DNA of 64,000 nucleotides from Plasmopara viticola (taxonomy: Eukaryota; Oomycota; Peronosporomycetes; Peronosporales; Peronosporaceae): assembly GCA_001695595.3 (NCBI GenBank), contig MBPM02000005.1:806001-870000 (forward strand), written 5' to 3'. The notes under the pieces are model-generated. The model was not told where the DNA came from. It was given only the letters and a program-made list of their open reading frames with translations, and did no database searches. This document shows, piece after piece, positions 24,165-33,573 of the stretch (positions are counted from its first letter, which is position 1; each line of letters begins with the position of its first letter). A program made the translations under genes and the position numbers.

Positions 24165-25436
24165 CTATGGACGGATGTTGTACTTGCAGTACTGGAAGTA
24201 CGCGAGCCAAATGGCTTTGATCGTCGGCCAATTTTCCCGCGGTACGTTGATCAAGCGTGGCTCTATGTCGGTACCTTTTGTCACCTTAGCCGTCTTCCAT
24301 TCCAAAAATTGCTTTTCGAGATACAAGAGCGCCATTCCACTTTTGTGTTCATCTGACGCAATCAAAGCCGCTTGGAGCATTGTCAAAAGATCCGGCAGTT
24401 CGAAGACCGACATAAGCGTTTTAAATAGAAACGCATCGTCAAGAGAATATTGCTTGATAAATTTTTTGAAGTAAGTCATCCAAAACTTGCTCGCTGGCTC
24501 GTAAAGCAAGAGCAATGTGAACTGATCGTTACCTTTTCTAACACCTTTTAGCAGCATGGACACGACATCGCTCGGGAAATCCACATCATCCACCATTATT
24601 GACATTAACACTCGCAAATACTGCCCACCTCGGGGGTGTGAAGCATTCTTCGGCAAAATCAGCATCTTAAGCAAACGGCCGTATCCAATAAGTTTGCCAA
24701 GACCACGTACTTCAAAGACAACGAGATCTTTCGCATTTGCGGCTTTGTGCAGACGCTTCATATAGCGGGTCCAAGTAGCAAACCGCGGGCTTACAAAAAT
24801 GTTTTTTTTCCACAAGCTTTGGAGTTGCAGCAAATCATAAACATCTCGCGGTCGGTATCGGTTTTTTAGCCATAACGAAATTTGTGCCTCCTGCAGTTTC
24901 GCGACAAGCTTCTTCGTCGAAGATTTGTCCGCCGCAGCAGCCAGTATCTTTATAAATCCAAGATCACCATAATGATTCAACATTACCTCCACCATATACT
25001 CATGCGGATCCTTGCCTTCTTGAGCGCAATATTTACTGGCAAAGAAGGCCCACTTTCTCCATCGTTTGGTGGTCAGAAGTGGCTTTCCCTTAATATCGCT
25101 CACCATGTCTTGATAGAGTTCCTGTGGCGAGCTCTGCTTTTTTACCATCTCATCGTATTTTTTGCTGAATCCCTCCACAGCTCTACGTCGATTTTTGTAA
25201 TCGCTTAAAAGGACCTCCTCGACAAATCGCAATACGGTCATTTCCTTCCGTACTGGTCCCGCCCTGTCTTCATGGCCAACACTCGCCCCTGTTGCCGCAA
25301 TATTATCACGATCGAATGGAGGCGAAGGCTCTTCACGTAATGTAGCAGACTTAAGATTCGGTCGTGTCGAGTCAGCGGATGCTGTGGCTGCGAGGATACC
25401 GGCCAGTAGTGCAATGAGAGGGTAGTGAACGCGCAT
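24165..25436 (-). CDS. Secreted WY-type effector-like protein, 423 aa
   Basis: An intact single-exon ORF starts at the ATG 25436-25434. It encodes a signal peptide (hydrophobic residues about 6-18, likely cleavage after residue 21), then a leader with LREE (33-36) in place of RxLR and HEDR (55-58) in place of EER. About 365 residues of predicted alpha-helical WY/LWY modules follow: the W..W...SKY helix pair (RWRKWAFFASKY), the LLQLQ...SPRFATWTRYMKRLHK module, and a C-terminal module ending LEWKTAKV...IWLAYFQYCK. It is the most diverged intact member and ends earlier (CKYNIRP). It is transcribed divergently from the next effector gene, about 1 kb away. Family knowledge suggests a protein secreted into host tissue to alter defence; the molecular target is unknown. 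Confidence 0.85.
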   Translation of the reverse strand: MRVHYPLIALLAGILAATASADSTRPNLKSATLREEPSPPFDRDNIAATGASVGHEDRAGPVRKEMTVLRFVEEVLLSDYKNRRRAVEGFSKKYDEMVKKQSSPQELYQDMVSDIKGKPLLTTKRWRKWAFFASKYCAQEGKDPHEYMVEVMLNHYGDLGFIKILAAAADKSSTKKLVAKLQEAQISLWLKNRYRPRDVYDLLQLQSLWKKNIFVSPRFATWTRYMKRLHKAANAKDLVVFEVRGLGKLIGYGRLLKMLILPKNASHPRGGQYLRVLMSIMVDDVDFPSDVVSMLLKGVRKGNDQFTLLLLYEPASKFWMTYFKKFIKQYSLDDAFLFKTLMSVFELPDLLTMLQAALIASDEHKSGMALLYLEKQFLEWKTAKVTKGTDIEPRLINVPRENWPTIKAIWLAYFQYCKYNIRP

Positions 25437-26432
25437 GATCGACAGCGATGATGGGATCTATGAATTGCGTAGTAAAGAAATACTAGTCGTTCAATCAATT
25501 CGTAATTTGAGCCCTTCGTTGTTGGATACAGGTATGGATTCCTAGGGCAGGGATCTGAATTGTATTTGGCTAAGCCCGCTACATCAGCAACTAAATTGTC
25601 CTCTTTTGACTATCGGGCGTCTTATATTTCTATTCTTCGAGATTTTCGAGGTCAGCGGCCTGTAATTGATGCAATCTTCATAGACAGTTTTCTACACAAC
25701 TGTATATACGCAACATCTCCCTTGTCAATATTGTTTGATTGCCGTAAACGACTAAAGTGCGTGCACTGCTTGCGCCTGTCTAAAGTGTACCAATGCTCGT
25801 GGTCGTTGACGAGGCGAGGTGCATATGCGTCAACCTGTGCGCTTCATCTTGATTGCAATATCTAAAACACTATCTCTTTGCCACAAAGTAATAGCGCATT
25901 AATAAGTCGCATGATTGACATATTTCATAAGATTCGCTGGCTGTACCCAAAAGTTAGAATTGTTTCTGATGGAGCTTGACTCCGGATCCTTCCGGCTGAC
26001 GTCAAGACTATTAAAAAGGCCTTTGAGCCTTTCTTGGCAAACACATGGCTGAGAAAGTGTTCGGGAAAAACTCTCTTTTTTTAAATTTTGTCCTTAGTAC
26101 TTATAATGGAGACATTCTGGTCTAAAAAAATACCATATAATCTAGATAAATAAAGTAACGCCAAAGGCCCCAAAGTGCACGCCACAGACCCCAAAGTGCA
26201 ATGAAGATGCCTGTTGTACCTATGCAAGGTGTGCCTATATCGACCAGGCTAATTATTGTATCGTTACACAACATCCATTTTTTTGAAAAGCAAGACGCCA
26301 CATATTCGAATCAAGTTATCCAGATTTGATTTATCGCTGTCTATGACATAACAAAATTCCACATATTTTACTCACCCCGTGAGTTTTGGATGGAATGCTA
26401 AAAATTGAAAAGTGAAAAGATCTCACTTGTCA
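25437..26432. promoter_or_regulatory. Shared upstream region of two divergent effector genes
   Basis: There is no gene in this 1 kb interval. The block near 25,730-25,790 (TTGTTTGATTGCCGTAAACG ... TTGCGCCTGT) matches the upstream region of the effector at 33,574 (near 33,285-33,325), so the promoter-side DNA is duplicated too. A GCTCAAATTACGAATTG sequence on the minus strand (25496-25512) is a weak oomycete-like initiator candidate for the minus-strand gene. Confidence 0.45.
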
Positions 26433-27737
26433 ATGCGCATTCGTTACTTACGCATCGCACTACTCGTCAGTGTCCTCGCAGCCACGGCAGCCGCTGACAC
26501 GACAAGGACGAATATAAAGTCAGCTACATCACGTGGAGAGCGCTCGTCTCCATCTGATCGCAATGGCGTTGCGGCAATAGGGGCAAGTGCCAGCAACGAA
26601 GACAGGGTAAGACCCTTTCGTCTGAAAGAAATGCCCGCACGGCGATTTGTCGAAGAGGTTCTACTAAACAATCACACCTTTAACCAGAAAGCTGTGGAGA
26701 AAGTGAGCAATAGATACAGCAAGATGGTGGCAGATGGCTTATTGCCATCTTTACTCTACAAAAAGATGGTACGCAATGTGCCGATGGGTAAAATGTTGGC
26801 GTCCACACAATGGAGAACTTGGGCTTATTTTGCCAGTAAGTATAGTGCTCACATCGGCAAGAATCCACATGAGTATATCGTTGAGGTAATGTGGAATCAG
26901 TATGGCGCCGGACAATTTTCCGAGATACTAGCGGCGGCAGCGGGCAAATATATGACGGGTAATCTTGTTGAGAAATTACAGGAGGTGCAAATTTCTTTAT
27001 GGCTCAAAAGGCGATACCAACCGCAAGTAGTCTTTTATTTGCTGCAAGTCGAAGATGTGTGGGAAAAAAACATTTTTGCGAGCCCGCGGTTTGTGACTTG
27101 GACCCGCTACCTGGAGCGTGTGCACAAGCTGGCATATGAGAAAGATCCTATTCGCACTGAAATACGTGGCCTCCGCGAGTTTATCCAATACGGGTCTTTG
27201 CTAAAGTTGCCGATGTTGCCGAAGAATTCTGTGCACAGTAAAAGTGCGCAGTATTCGCGAGTGTTAAAGTCCATTGGGCTGGAAGATGGAATCCTACCAT
27301 GCCATATCGTGTCTATGTTACTGGAAGGTGTAAAAGAAGGGATTGATCAGTTTTCAGTGCTCTTTATGTACGGACCAGTGAGAAATTTCTGGATCATTTA
27401 CGCCACTGAGTTCAATATGCGTTACCCTCATCTTGAGGCGTCACTGTTTCAAACGCTCGCGTCGTTTATCGGTCTGCCGAAGCTGATGACAATGCTACAC
27501 GATGCTGTGATGGCGTCCGATGAAAAAGTAAGTGGTATGGCGCTCTTGTATCTCGAATTTCTTTTTTTGGAATGGAAGACGTCAAAGGTGAAAGCATTCA
27601 CAGATGTCGAGCCAGGTTTGACCAGCGTACCGCGTGAAAATGGGCCGACGATCATAGCCATTTGGCTGGCGTACTTGAAGTACTGCAAGGAGGAAAATCG
27701 TTTGATAGAAAGAGAGGATTTCATAATATACGGATGA
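26433..27737 (+). CDS. Secreted WY-type effector-like protein, 434 aa
   Basis: The start is the ATG at 26433, because the signal peptide MRIRYLRIALLVSVLA begins there exactly as in the paralogs. The open frame upstream to the GTG at 26412 adds only polar residues. The leader has RGER (34-37) and NEDR (55-58), degenerate versions of RxLR and EER. The mature part holds several W/Y helical modules: WRTWAYFASKY, PHEYIVEVMWNQYG, LLQVEDVWEKN..SPRFVTWTRYLERV, FWIIYATEFNMRY, and LEFLFLEWKTSKVKA. It is closest overall to the pseudogene at 4.4-5.7 kb and shares a 77-bp identical tract with the gene at 33,574. It is intronless. It is predicted to be secreted and to act in or around host cells (family inference); no enzymatic motif is seen. 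Confidence 0.88.
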   Translation: MRIRYLRIALLVSVLAATAAADTTRTNIKSATSRGERSSPSDRNGVAAIGASASNEDRVRPFRLKEMPARRFVEEVLLNNHTFNQKAVEKVSNRYSKMVADGLLPSLLYKKMVRNVPMGKMLASTQWRTWAYFASKYSAHIGKNPHEYIVEVMWNQYGAGQFSEILAAAAGKYMTGNLVEKLQEVQISLWLKRRYQPQVVFYLLQVEDVWEKNIFASPRFVTWTRYLERVHKLAYEKDPIRTEIRGLREFIQYGSLLKLPMLPKNSVHSKSAQYSRVLKSIGLEDGILPCHIVSMLLEGVKEGIDQFSVLFMYGPVRNFWIIYATEFNMRYPHLEASLFQTLASFIGLPKLMTMLHDAVMASDEKVSGMALLYLEFLFLEWKTSKVKAFTDVEPGLTSVPRENGPTIIAIWLAYLKYCKEENRLIEREDFIIYG

Positions 27738-28990
27738 TTTTGTTTGTAGTCGGCAAATTAACAAGGAGTTGAAATTACACAACACATGGTCAGTGTTTGT
27801 TTTGTAACATCATGTCATCGGCACTTGTCATTGCCCACTGTGTTTACGAAGCAATAACTGATATGTAATAGCAGATTTTACGCAAATTAAACGTAGCCAC
27901 ACTCGTCCGTCAACCTAACTTGGCACATTCATGAGGCAAAGGGCAATATATAATCGTGACGCGGATTGGATTACTATTTTAAGGAGCACGGCATTGTCAT
28001 ACATTAACCGGTTGTGTAAACTAACGAGTTTTGAGACCAGTAACACAATCAAAAGAACATGCAGATTAAATAAAGCCGTTATGTATACATAGGGCAAATG
28101 ACGCACTGACACGCCAAGAAACAACCTTTTAGCCAATCGTTCAAGCTATGGGAGAAAGGAATCGTAGTCATATCTTAGGCAACGACTTTTATCAGTAATC
28201 TGACACATTGTACGCAACTTTAAATTATTTTACGTTGATGTAGCATTTATTTCATATGAACAATTTGTTCTGGAAATTGTTTCAAATCATGCTGCTTTAG
28301 AAAAAGATGCGATGAATAACACTTAGCTTGTCCTTTAAATACAATGTGCATTGCTTCAAAAAGAGAAAATTGCATTTTTATGTTTCATCCTCATTGCCTT
28401 GCCAACTCATGTAGTTTATTTTGCTACTGCGGTCTTGTCTCGTTTTTTCGCTTATCAATCTTCAACCCGGTCATATGCACAGCGTTGTAAGGATAAGAAA
28501 TGTCAATCATTGTTGTCGCCAAAATGTCACTGAATTATCTAATGCGGCAATTGCTCACTTCATTTGTAGATACCTCAGCAACATTCTGGCGATAATCTCA
28601 TCGCAAAAGGCCATGTTAGCAGTAATTCCATTAATCGACATGACATCCCATATAATTCTAAGCTGCCTTTTCAACACCATGTGTTCTTCTCGAGACTTTA
28701 TCGTCTCGTTTCCTCACTCGTGTTTTAGTTGCTTAAAAAGGCGCAATTGCGTATAGTCACAACTTCGCCAACAGGAAACATTTTTTCTCGAGGAAGCGAG
28801 TAGTTCATGCGTACAGTAAGCAGACTGGATTGTTTAACAGTTATCGACAGCAACTAAAGCAAAGTATCTTGACGCCTATAACTTTCAAGGAATTTACTTA
28901 GAGTAAATCGCTACTTTTGCATTAGCCAGTGTAGAAGTATGGTGGTCGCAAAACTTGTACACACAGCACTTTAACCTACCGTGGGTCATT
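27738..28990 (+). repeat. Duplicated downstream block of effector genes
   Basis: This block recurs, diverged, downstream of the effector scar (57,930-58,830), downstream of the gene ending at 60,802 (60,803-61,035 and 61,395-61,900), and inverted at 3,950-4,430 and 42,340-42,690. Landmarks are GTAGTCG near the stop, the TATATTGCCC region, TCAAGCTATGGG, CTGCGGTCTTGTCTCG and TTCATGCGTACAGTAAGCAG. ORFs inside (28351-28533, 28421-28756) are not conserved as proteins between copies by eye. Confidence 0.6.
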
Positions 28991-29540
28991 TGATAGCCGT
29001 GTAAGCTACTGAGGTTCTCATCCTGATCACTGTTAGTCCACTCATCTGATGGTCCTTGAATTTGCGATTTGAATGTTCCTTTTGATGGGAAGGAGGACAA
29101 AAGATTGCGTAGTGTTAATATACTCAGTTTTGCGTCGGCCAACTTAATAGGCTTTTTGGTGTGGTGCTTTTGTTTATAGTACAAGAAGCTATCTGAAGAT
29201 GATGAAGTCGCTCGGTCAAGTTTACCTTGGGCCGGCGCGACTAGCTGAATACGTAGCGCTAAGTGCATATGTGCGCCAAAGAAATTTTACGCCAAAACAA
29301 TCACGAAGATTTGCCTTCACGCAACGAACATTATGCAGGTATAAAACTTGCGGTGTATGTTCGATTCAAAAAGCTAATTTTACCGTGCGCCGCTTGCGCA
29401 GTCCAGAATACAAATCCCTTTAGACGCCATAGAAGTACCATCTCTTTTAAGACGTGCACAGAAGTTAAAGAGCCATACTAAGCGAATTAATAACCTGATT
29501 TTGTGCAGAGATAAGAATCATTAAAATCAGCTTTTCCTTG
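28991..29540. other. No recognisable gene
   Basis: The minus-strand ORF 28894-29268 (124 codons, Ser/Lys rich) has no recognisable motif. Confidence 0.35.
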
Positions 29541-29559
29541 TTCACGGAGACTGTGTGTG

Positions 29560-29720
29560 TGGGATGGCTGTACGTGTTTGTATGACGCAAGAAGTTCGTA
29601 CCTCCCAGCCATCCCATATACTTTAGGCAGTCAAGATAGGTAGCTCTCACTCAGCAGATCCGGGTCGAGTCCTGGTGTGAGGACATTGTACTTGTTGCTG
29701 CTTATTTTTGAAGCGGCAAT
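29560..29720 (+). mobile_element. tRNA-derived SINE-like head, copy 1
   Basis: It contains a box-A-like TAGGCAGTCAAG (29624-29635) and a box-B-like GGGTCGAGTCC (29662-29672), with tRNA-like spacing and a T-arm-like ending CTGGTGTGAGG. The 5' part includes an 11-bp inverted repeat TGGGATGGCTG / CAGCCATCCCA (29560-29570, 29606-29616). No tRNA acceptor stem can be closed, so it is not a tRNA gene. Confidence 0.5.
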
Positions 29721-29904
29721 TTAATCTTTGCTCTCATTTAAAAAGCTTTATTTGCAATGTCTGATATTTTTATTCATGGCTTTGGCGTTTTTGTGTGACA
29801 ATCTTTGCATTGCTAATAGAGGTGTCAGTGTCGACCGCCTTTAGTGCAAGCAAGTATGATGAAAAAGAATAATTAGTGCGAGCTTTTTTTGTCCGCATAG
29901 GCTG

Positions 29905-30060
29905 TGCGCGTGTGCGATGGTTATACGTGTTTAACAAAGTTGTAAGTTTTTACCTTTTGATATTCGCATATAGTCTAGGCGATTGGGATAGCTGGATCTC
30001 ACCCACCAGACCCGGTTCAAGCCTGGTGTGGAAACAATCTACTGCTGTCTCGTACTACTC
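29905..30060 (+). mobile_element. tRNA-derived SINE-like head, copy 2
   Basis: This is a second copy of the preceding element in the same orientation, about 350 bp downstream. It has box A TAGGCGATTGG (29976-29986), box B GGTTCAAGCC (30014-30023) and the shared ...CTGGTGTGGAAACA ending. The similarity extends upstream into GATGGTTATACGTGTTT. Confidence 0.5.
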
Positions 30061-30839
30061 TATTGTTGTTCTTCTATATTTGCCTATTCGCCCCCTTCGC
30101 AACCGAAGAAGAATGCATAGATCTAACAATAAATTAAGTGTTGTCGCAAGCTTTTTCTCGATGGTTTGTTGCAGCAAAAAAAAATAAACATCCTTATGCA
30201 GCTAGTGACTCTTCTTAATCACATCAAAACCGTATTGTCTGTCGTTTCAATCGATCAATCCGCCAAAAAAAGCTCTGCAGGAGCTTTTCTCACCAATTTT
30301 AGAGTCAAGCTTATACCTCCGCAAACAACGGTCAGAATCCACTGGCTTTCGCGTGAAGTCAACAATACATGATAAATCCAAATCAGGCTTTGGAGTGGCC
30401 ATCAACACTTAGATTCGCCATGCTTCTCGCTCAAGTATTAATTTAGTAGTATTTGGCGTTTTTGCGACGGTTGAAAAACAGCTTGAGCACGCTAACGAGA
30501 AACGGGCTGTTCTACAGCCACAAACCAGACCCGTGTATTCACTGCTATTAAGCGAAAGAGTAAAAAGGCTTTTCTCGATGCAAACCAGTTGACATCCGCG
30601 AGATAATTGCTCAAATATAAGGTGTAGAAGCGATATGTACCTACTGCTAGCAGAGCATTGGTAGTTCGCGAGCCAGATCTTAAATAAGGTCAAAAGCGCG
30701 ATTTGTGCGAGCACTGAAACGAGTCACTCAATGCGTTGGACATCTGTATATCTCAGATGAAATTTAATGGTGTCGAGGGCGAAGGTCGGAGCATGTGGCA
30801 GTGAGGAGTTTTAGCAAAAAGTAGATCTTGCTACAAGCC
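30061..30839. other. No recognisable gene
   Basis: Short ORFs only; none with an identifiable motif. Confidence 0.4.
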
Positions 30840-31100
30840 TTTATTGGCTATGTTGACATTAAGTCCAGGCAGTATGGGTGAGTGCCAGTCACTACGCCTG
30901 GAGCAAGCATTAGTTGCACGCCGTAAATAGCCTTTTCGGCATTCAATCAAGGTATCAAGGATGCAGTCCTCTTCTTGAGCGTGGAAAGGCGGGATTATTG
31001 AGCATAAATTGTCGTGAATAGAGCTTGCTGTATAGCATGGAAGGTTCGGTGGACTAATAATGAAGCTCTAAAAAGTTACGTACTTCACTGAGCGGCGTCT
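30840..31100 (+). mobile_element. Gypsy-family fragment
   Basis: GTTGACATTAAGTCCAGGCAGTATGGGTGAGT and the following bases resemble 46,670-46,730 in the right inverted-repeat arm, in the same orientation. This is opposite to the adjacent fragment at 31.3-33.0 kb. Confidence 0.4.
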
Positions 31101-31329
31101 TCACTGAATAATTTTCGCAGCAAATCATGCAATCTCTTTATGGACGGAACCATTGCTAGCCTATCTGCTATGTAAATTACTCGGGGTATATAGTACACGG
31201 AGAAGCTACCTGCTATTGTTCAAAGGCTGATTGTTGTAGCTTTCAGCGCTGTAGCGACTGTCGCTGCACTGAATTACCGCTCAGAAAGAACCGATTGCTC
31301 GAAATTCAAAGCCTGACTTTGCTGATACG

Positions 31330-33030
31330 CTTAGAAGTCACTTTTACGACACCAATTTGGTATCAGAATGCGTGCACAGAAAATGCATCGTTCCTTGCAC
31401 CATCTTGGCCAGTCATCGCCACTGTTGCTTTGCTGATCTAGCAAAGAGGTGCGGATCGAATGTGAGACGAGGGACGGACGGGTCAATTACCGGCAATGCT
31501 GTGTAGTCACTGTTTCGACCTAAGCAAAAAACGATTATCTGAAAGAGTCTACTCTCACTTCTCTATATGAATCCATCGATGAGGAAGACGCCGTGGGGTG
31601 CAGTTGAGACTATGACTTGGCTTACATAAAATTCATGGCAAACCACGGAAAACTCATGAATGAAAGCTTTGCTAGCGCAGAAATTGCCCACATCAGATTA
31701 AAGCATTGCGCATGACGACGAAAGCCTTTGCCGACTCGGTCGCAGAAAACCGAAGAAAATCATTACGACGCGGTCGGACTTTTTCCTTGGTTGATGCACA
31801 TCATCTAGTCTCACCTAGGGTTGCGCAAGATAATGCTGATCGAGTTGTAAACAATTCGTTGACGAAACTCATAGCTCCGATATAGGCGATGGCCACCATG
31901 AACTGAGCAACGACCGCAAAGGTTTTGCTGGTGTGAGTAGAAGAAGAAGAAAATACTTATAAATACTTCAGTATACGTGACATCTATCGTCTTGATCTTG
32001 AAGTCACGCGTGCTACGGTCTTGACAATGTTCATGCACCTGAGAGGGAAGACGAGATCCAGATCCAGCCGAAGGTACAACAGCGTCCACATCGACCGAGA
32101 ACAGATCCAAAGAACGGATCGTCGCAGCATTACATGCGCGATGGGTAGCACGATACAATAGATTTTAAGGCCTTGAGTTTTAAGCTACCGGAACCCACGC
32201 GCTAGGACTATGCTGTCTCTAACGCGGGATGCTGGTAGCAATCCGACCCATATTATGACCGGGTTCCGTACTTCTCATTACACTATGGGGCTTTTTCGGT
32301 CTGTGGGGCGTCCCCCACTAAACCTATTATTACCCAATCGAGCGCGAGTTGGTAGGGCAGTCAAACACTCGGGTGGGATGGCTCGTCCACTTTAGTGACC
32401 TATCTCCAGCTGCCTTTATTCGAATCTTATGAGTATCGAACCATGTACCTCCCACTCCTGGGTCGAACGGCTAACCGCTCGAGCCACAGGGTCGGTTGTA
32501 AAGGCATTTAGCGGATGCAGCCTGGCTTATCTGGCGCTGTGATGGTGCGAGCTCAAATGTGTGAAAGGGTTACTGCACCGGAGAAGTGTTATCACTTATT
32601 GCCCTACTTGTAGCTTCATGATGGCTCGGTCGTTCTCTGGCATGCACAGCGATACAAATACGACGTGGAAAACATGGCGCTTGTAGGGATCAGCACCTAT
32701 TTATCATGCAAATTAAGCTTATTTCATGATAGTCTTTTAGTATCTCACCCTACCCAAATTAATCGATGAAAGTCTTTTAGCGTGGGCCAAGTAATTTCAG
32801 CTAAGGGTCCGTGACGTATTACTAAACATCTGTACTTGACCGACATAAATCATCCGTATATGTCTCGACAGTAAGATCATATGACGGAAATTTAGTATGA
32901 GAAAGCGGTCAGACGCGCGTTTTGCAAGAGTATTATGGTCAGAATTATAAAGAGAGGTACAACATAGAAAAAACTAAGTATATTTCTGCTTACTACAAAA
33001 AAATGGGATGTGAAATAAAAAATCCCCCTC
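31330..33030 (-). mobile_element. Degenerate Ty3/Gypsy fragment with nested SINE
   Basis: This matches 40,900-42,030 and 7,900-9,490. Shared blocks are CCATCGATGAGGAAGACGC (31,570), GGCCACCATGAACTGAGCAACGACCGC (31,890), CACGCGTGCTACGG, AACGGATCGTCGCAGCA (32,113), GGCTCGGTCG (32,624), AGTCTTTTAG...AGCTAAGGGTCCGTGACG (32,770-32,815) and the end block CGCGCGTTTTGCAAGAGTATTATGG (32,913). It is interrupted by the tRNA-derived SINE at 32,180-32,494. No ORF survives. Confidence 0.6.
32180..32494 (-). mobile_element. tRNA-derived SINE
   Basis: On the minus strand the element starts with a tRNA-like head: GTGGCTCGAGCGGTTAG (box A, 32470-32486) followed about 30 bases later by GGTTCGATACTC (box B, 32431-32442). 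A body of about 250 bases follows and ends near 32,180. It interrupts the Gypsy fragment, whose other copies lack it. The imperfect duplication TTTTAAGGCCTT / TTGTAAAGGCATTT lies at the two ends. It is not a functional tRNA, because the 3' acceptor strand does not pair. Confidence 0.65.
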
Positions 33031-33069
33031 TGTGGGCCACTACTGTAATCTTGCACGGCATTTTTTTGG

Positions 33070-33573
33070 TTGAGACTTTATATGCGCTGTCGCTGTGTAA
33101 TGTATTCTAAAGCTGTCGTCGGCTCCATCTCGGCAAATTAATAACTGTCTTAGGTTTTGCACGTTACGATGAAGCGCGCAACCTGACTCTTATGCACATG
33201 GGGTCGTTGTAATAACTTTTATTCTACAGTCATTTATACTCGAACAGTCATGGGTAATAGATACAGTGTGCCCCAATCTAATATTGTTTGGTTGCCGTAC
33301 GCGCTCTTTTTGCTTGCACCTGTGCAAGAAATTAATTAAATTAGTACTCGACATCGACCTTCTCGAAGGGCAGAGACAGAAGACGCCACATAATTGAAAT
33401 CAGACGCAGAGGTCGCCAAAGGCCCATGCCATAATTACCCATGAATACCCATCCTAATGGTATTGGATGGGCATGGGTACATGTGGGTGTGGTTGGGCAG
33501 TGTATGTTGAATAATATCTCCTCTTCAAGGGAGAAAGACCAGAGTGCAAAGATCTCGCTCGTTCGTTTCAATC
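33070..33573 (+). promoter_or_regulatory. Upstream region of effector gene, duplicated elsewhere
   Basis: The part 33,165-33,325 (GATGAAGCGCGCAACCTGACTCTTATGCAC ... TTGCTTGCACCTGTGC) recurs at 57,555-57,760 next to the effector deletion scar. An ATGGGTACATGT element at 33473-33484, 101 bases before the ATG, is also present 73 bases before the gene starting at 43,994 and, as ATGGGCACGTGT, 101 bases before the gene starting at 59,507. It may be a family promoter element. Confidence 0.5.
33436..33479. repeat. Hairpin upstream of effector gene
   Basis: TACCCATG + CCCATCC (33436-33454, with a 4-base bulge) pair with GGATGGG + CATGGGTA (33465-33479) around a 10-base loop. It lies about 100 bases before the ATG. 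A less regular version is present at 59,375-59,412. Confidence 0.65.

Noticed and set aside
26412..26432. GTG at 26412 as the start of the effector gene
   Set aside because: It adds seven polar residues before a conserved signal peptide that begins at the ATG 26433. The same applies to the GTG at 33544 (true start 33574).
28351..28756. Overlapping ORFs of 60 and 111 codons downstream of the effector
   Set aside because: The homologous DNA blocks at 58.4 and 61.8 kb do not preserve either frame, so they are not protein genes.
29624..29690. tRNA gene
   Set aside because: There is only a T-arm-like end and a weak A box, no closable cloverleaf, and a second similar copy nearby indicating a repeat.
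32430..32495. tRNA gene on the minus strand
   Set aside because: The A and B boxes are good, but the acceptor strands do not pair and the sequence continues as a repeat body, so it was called a tRNA-derived SINE.
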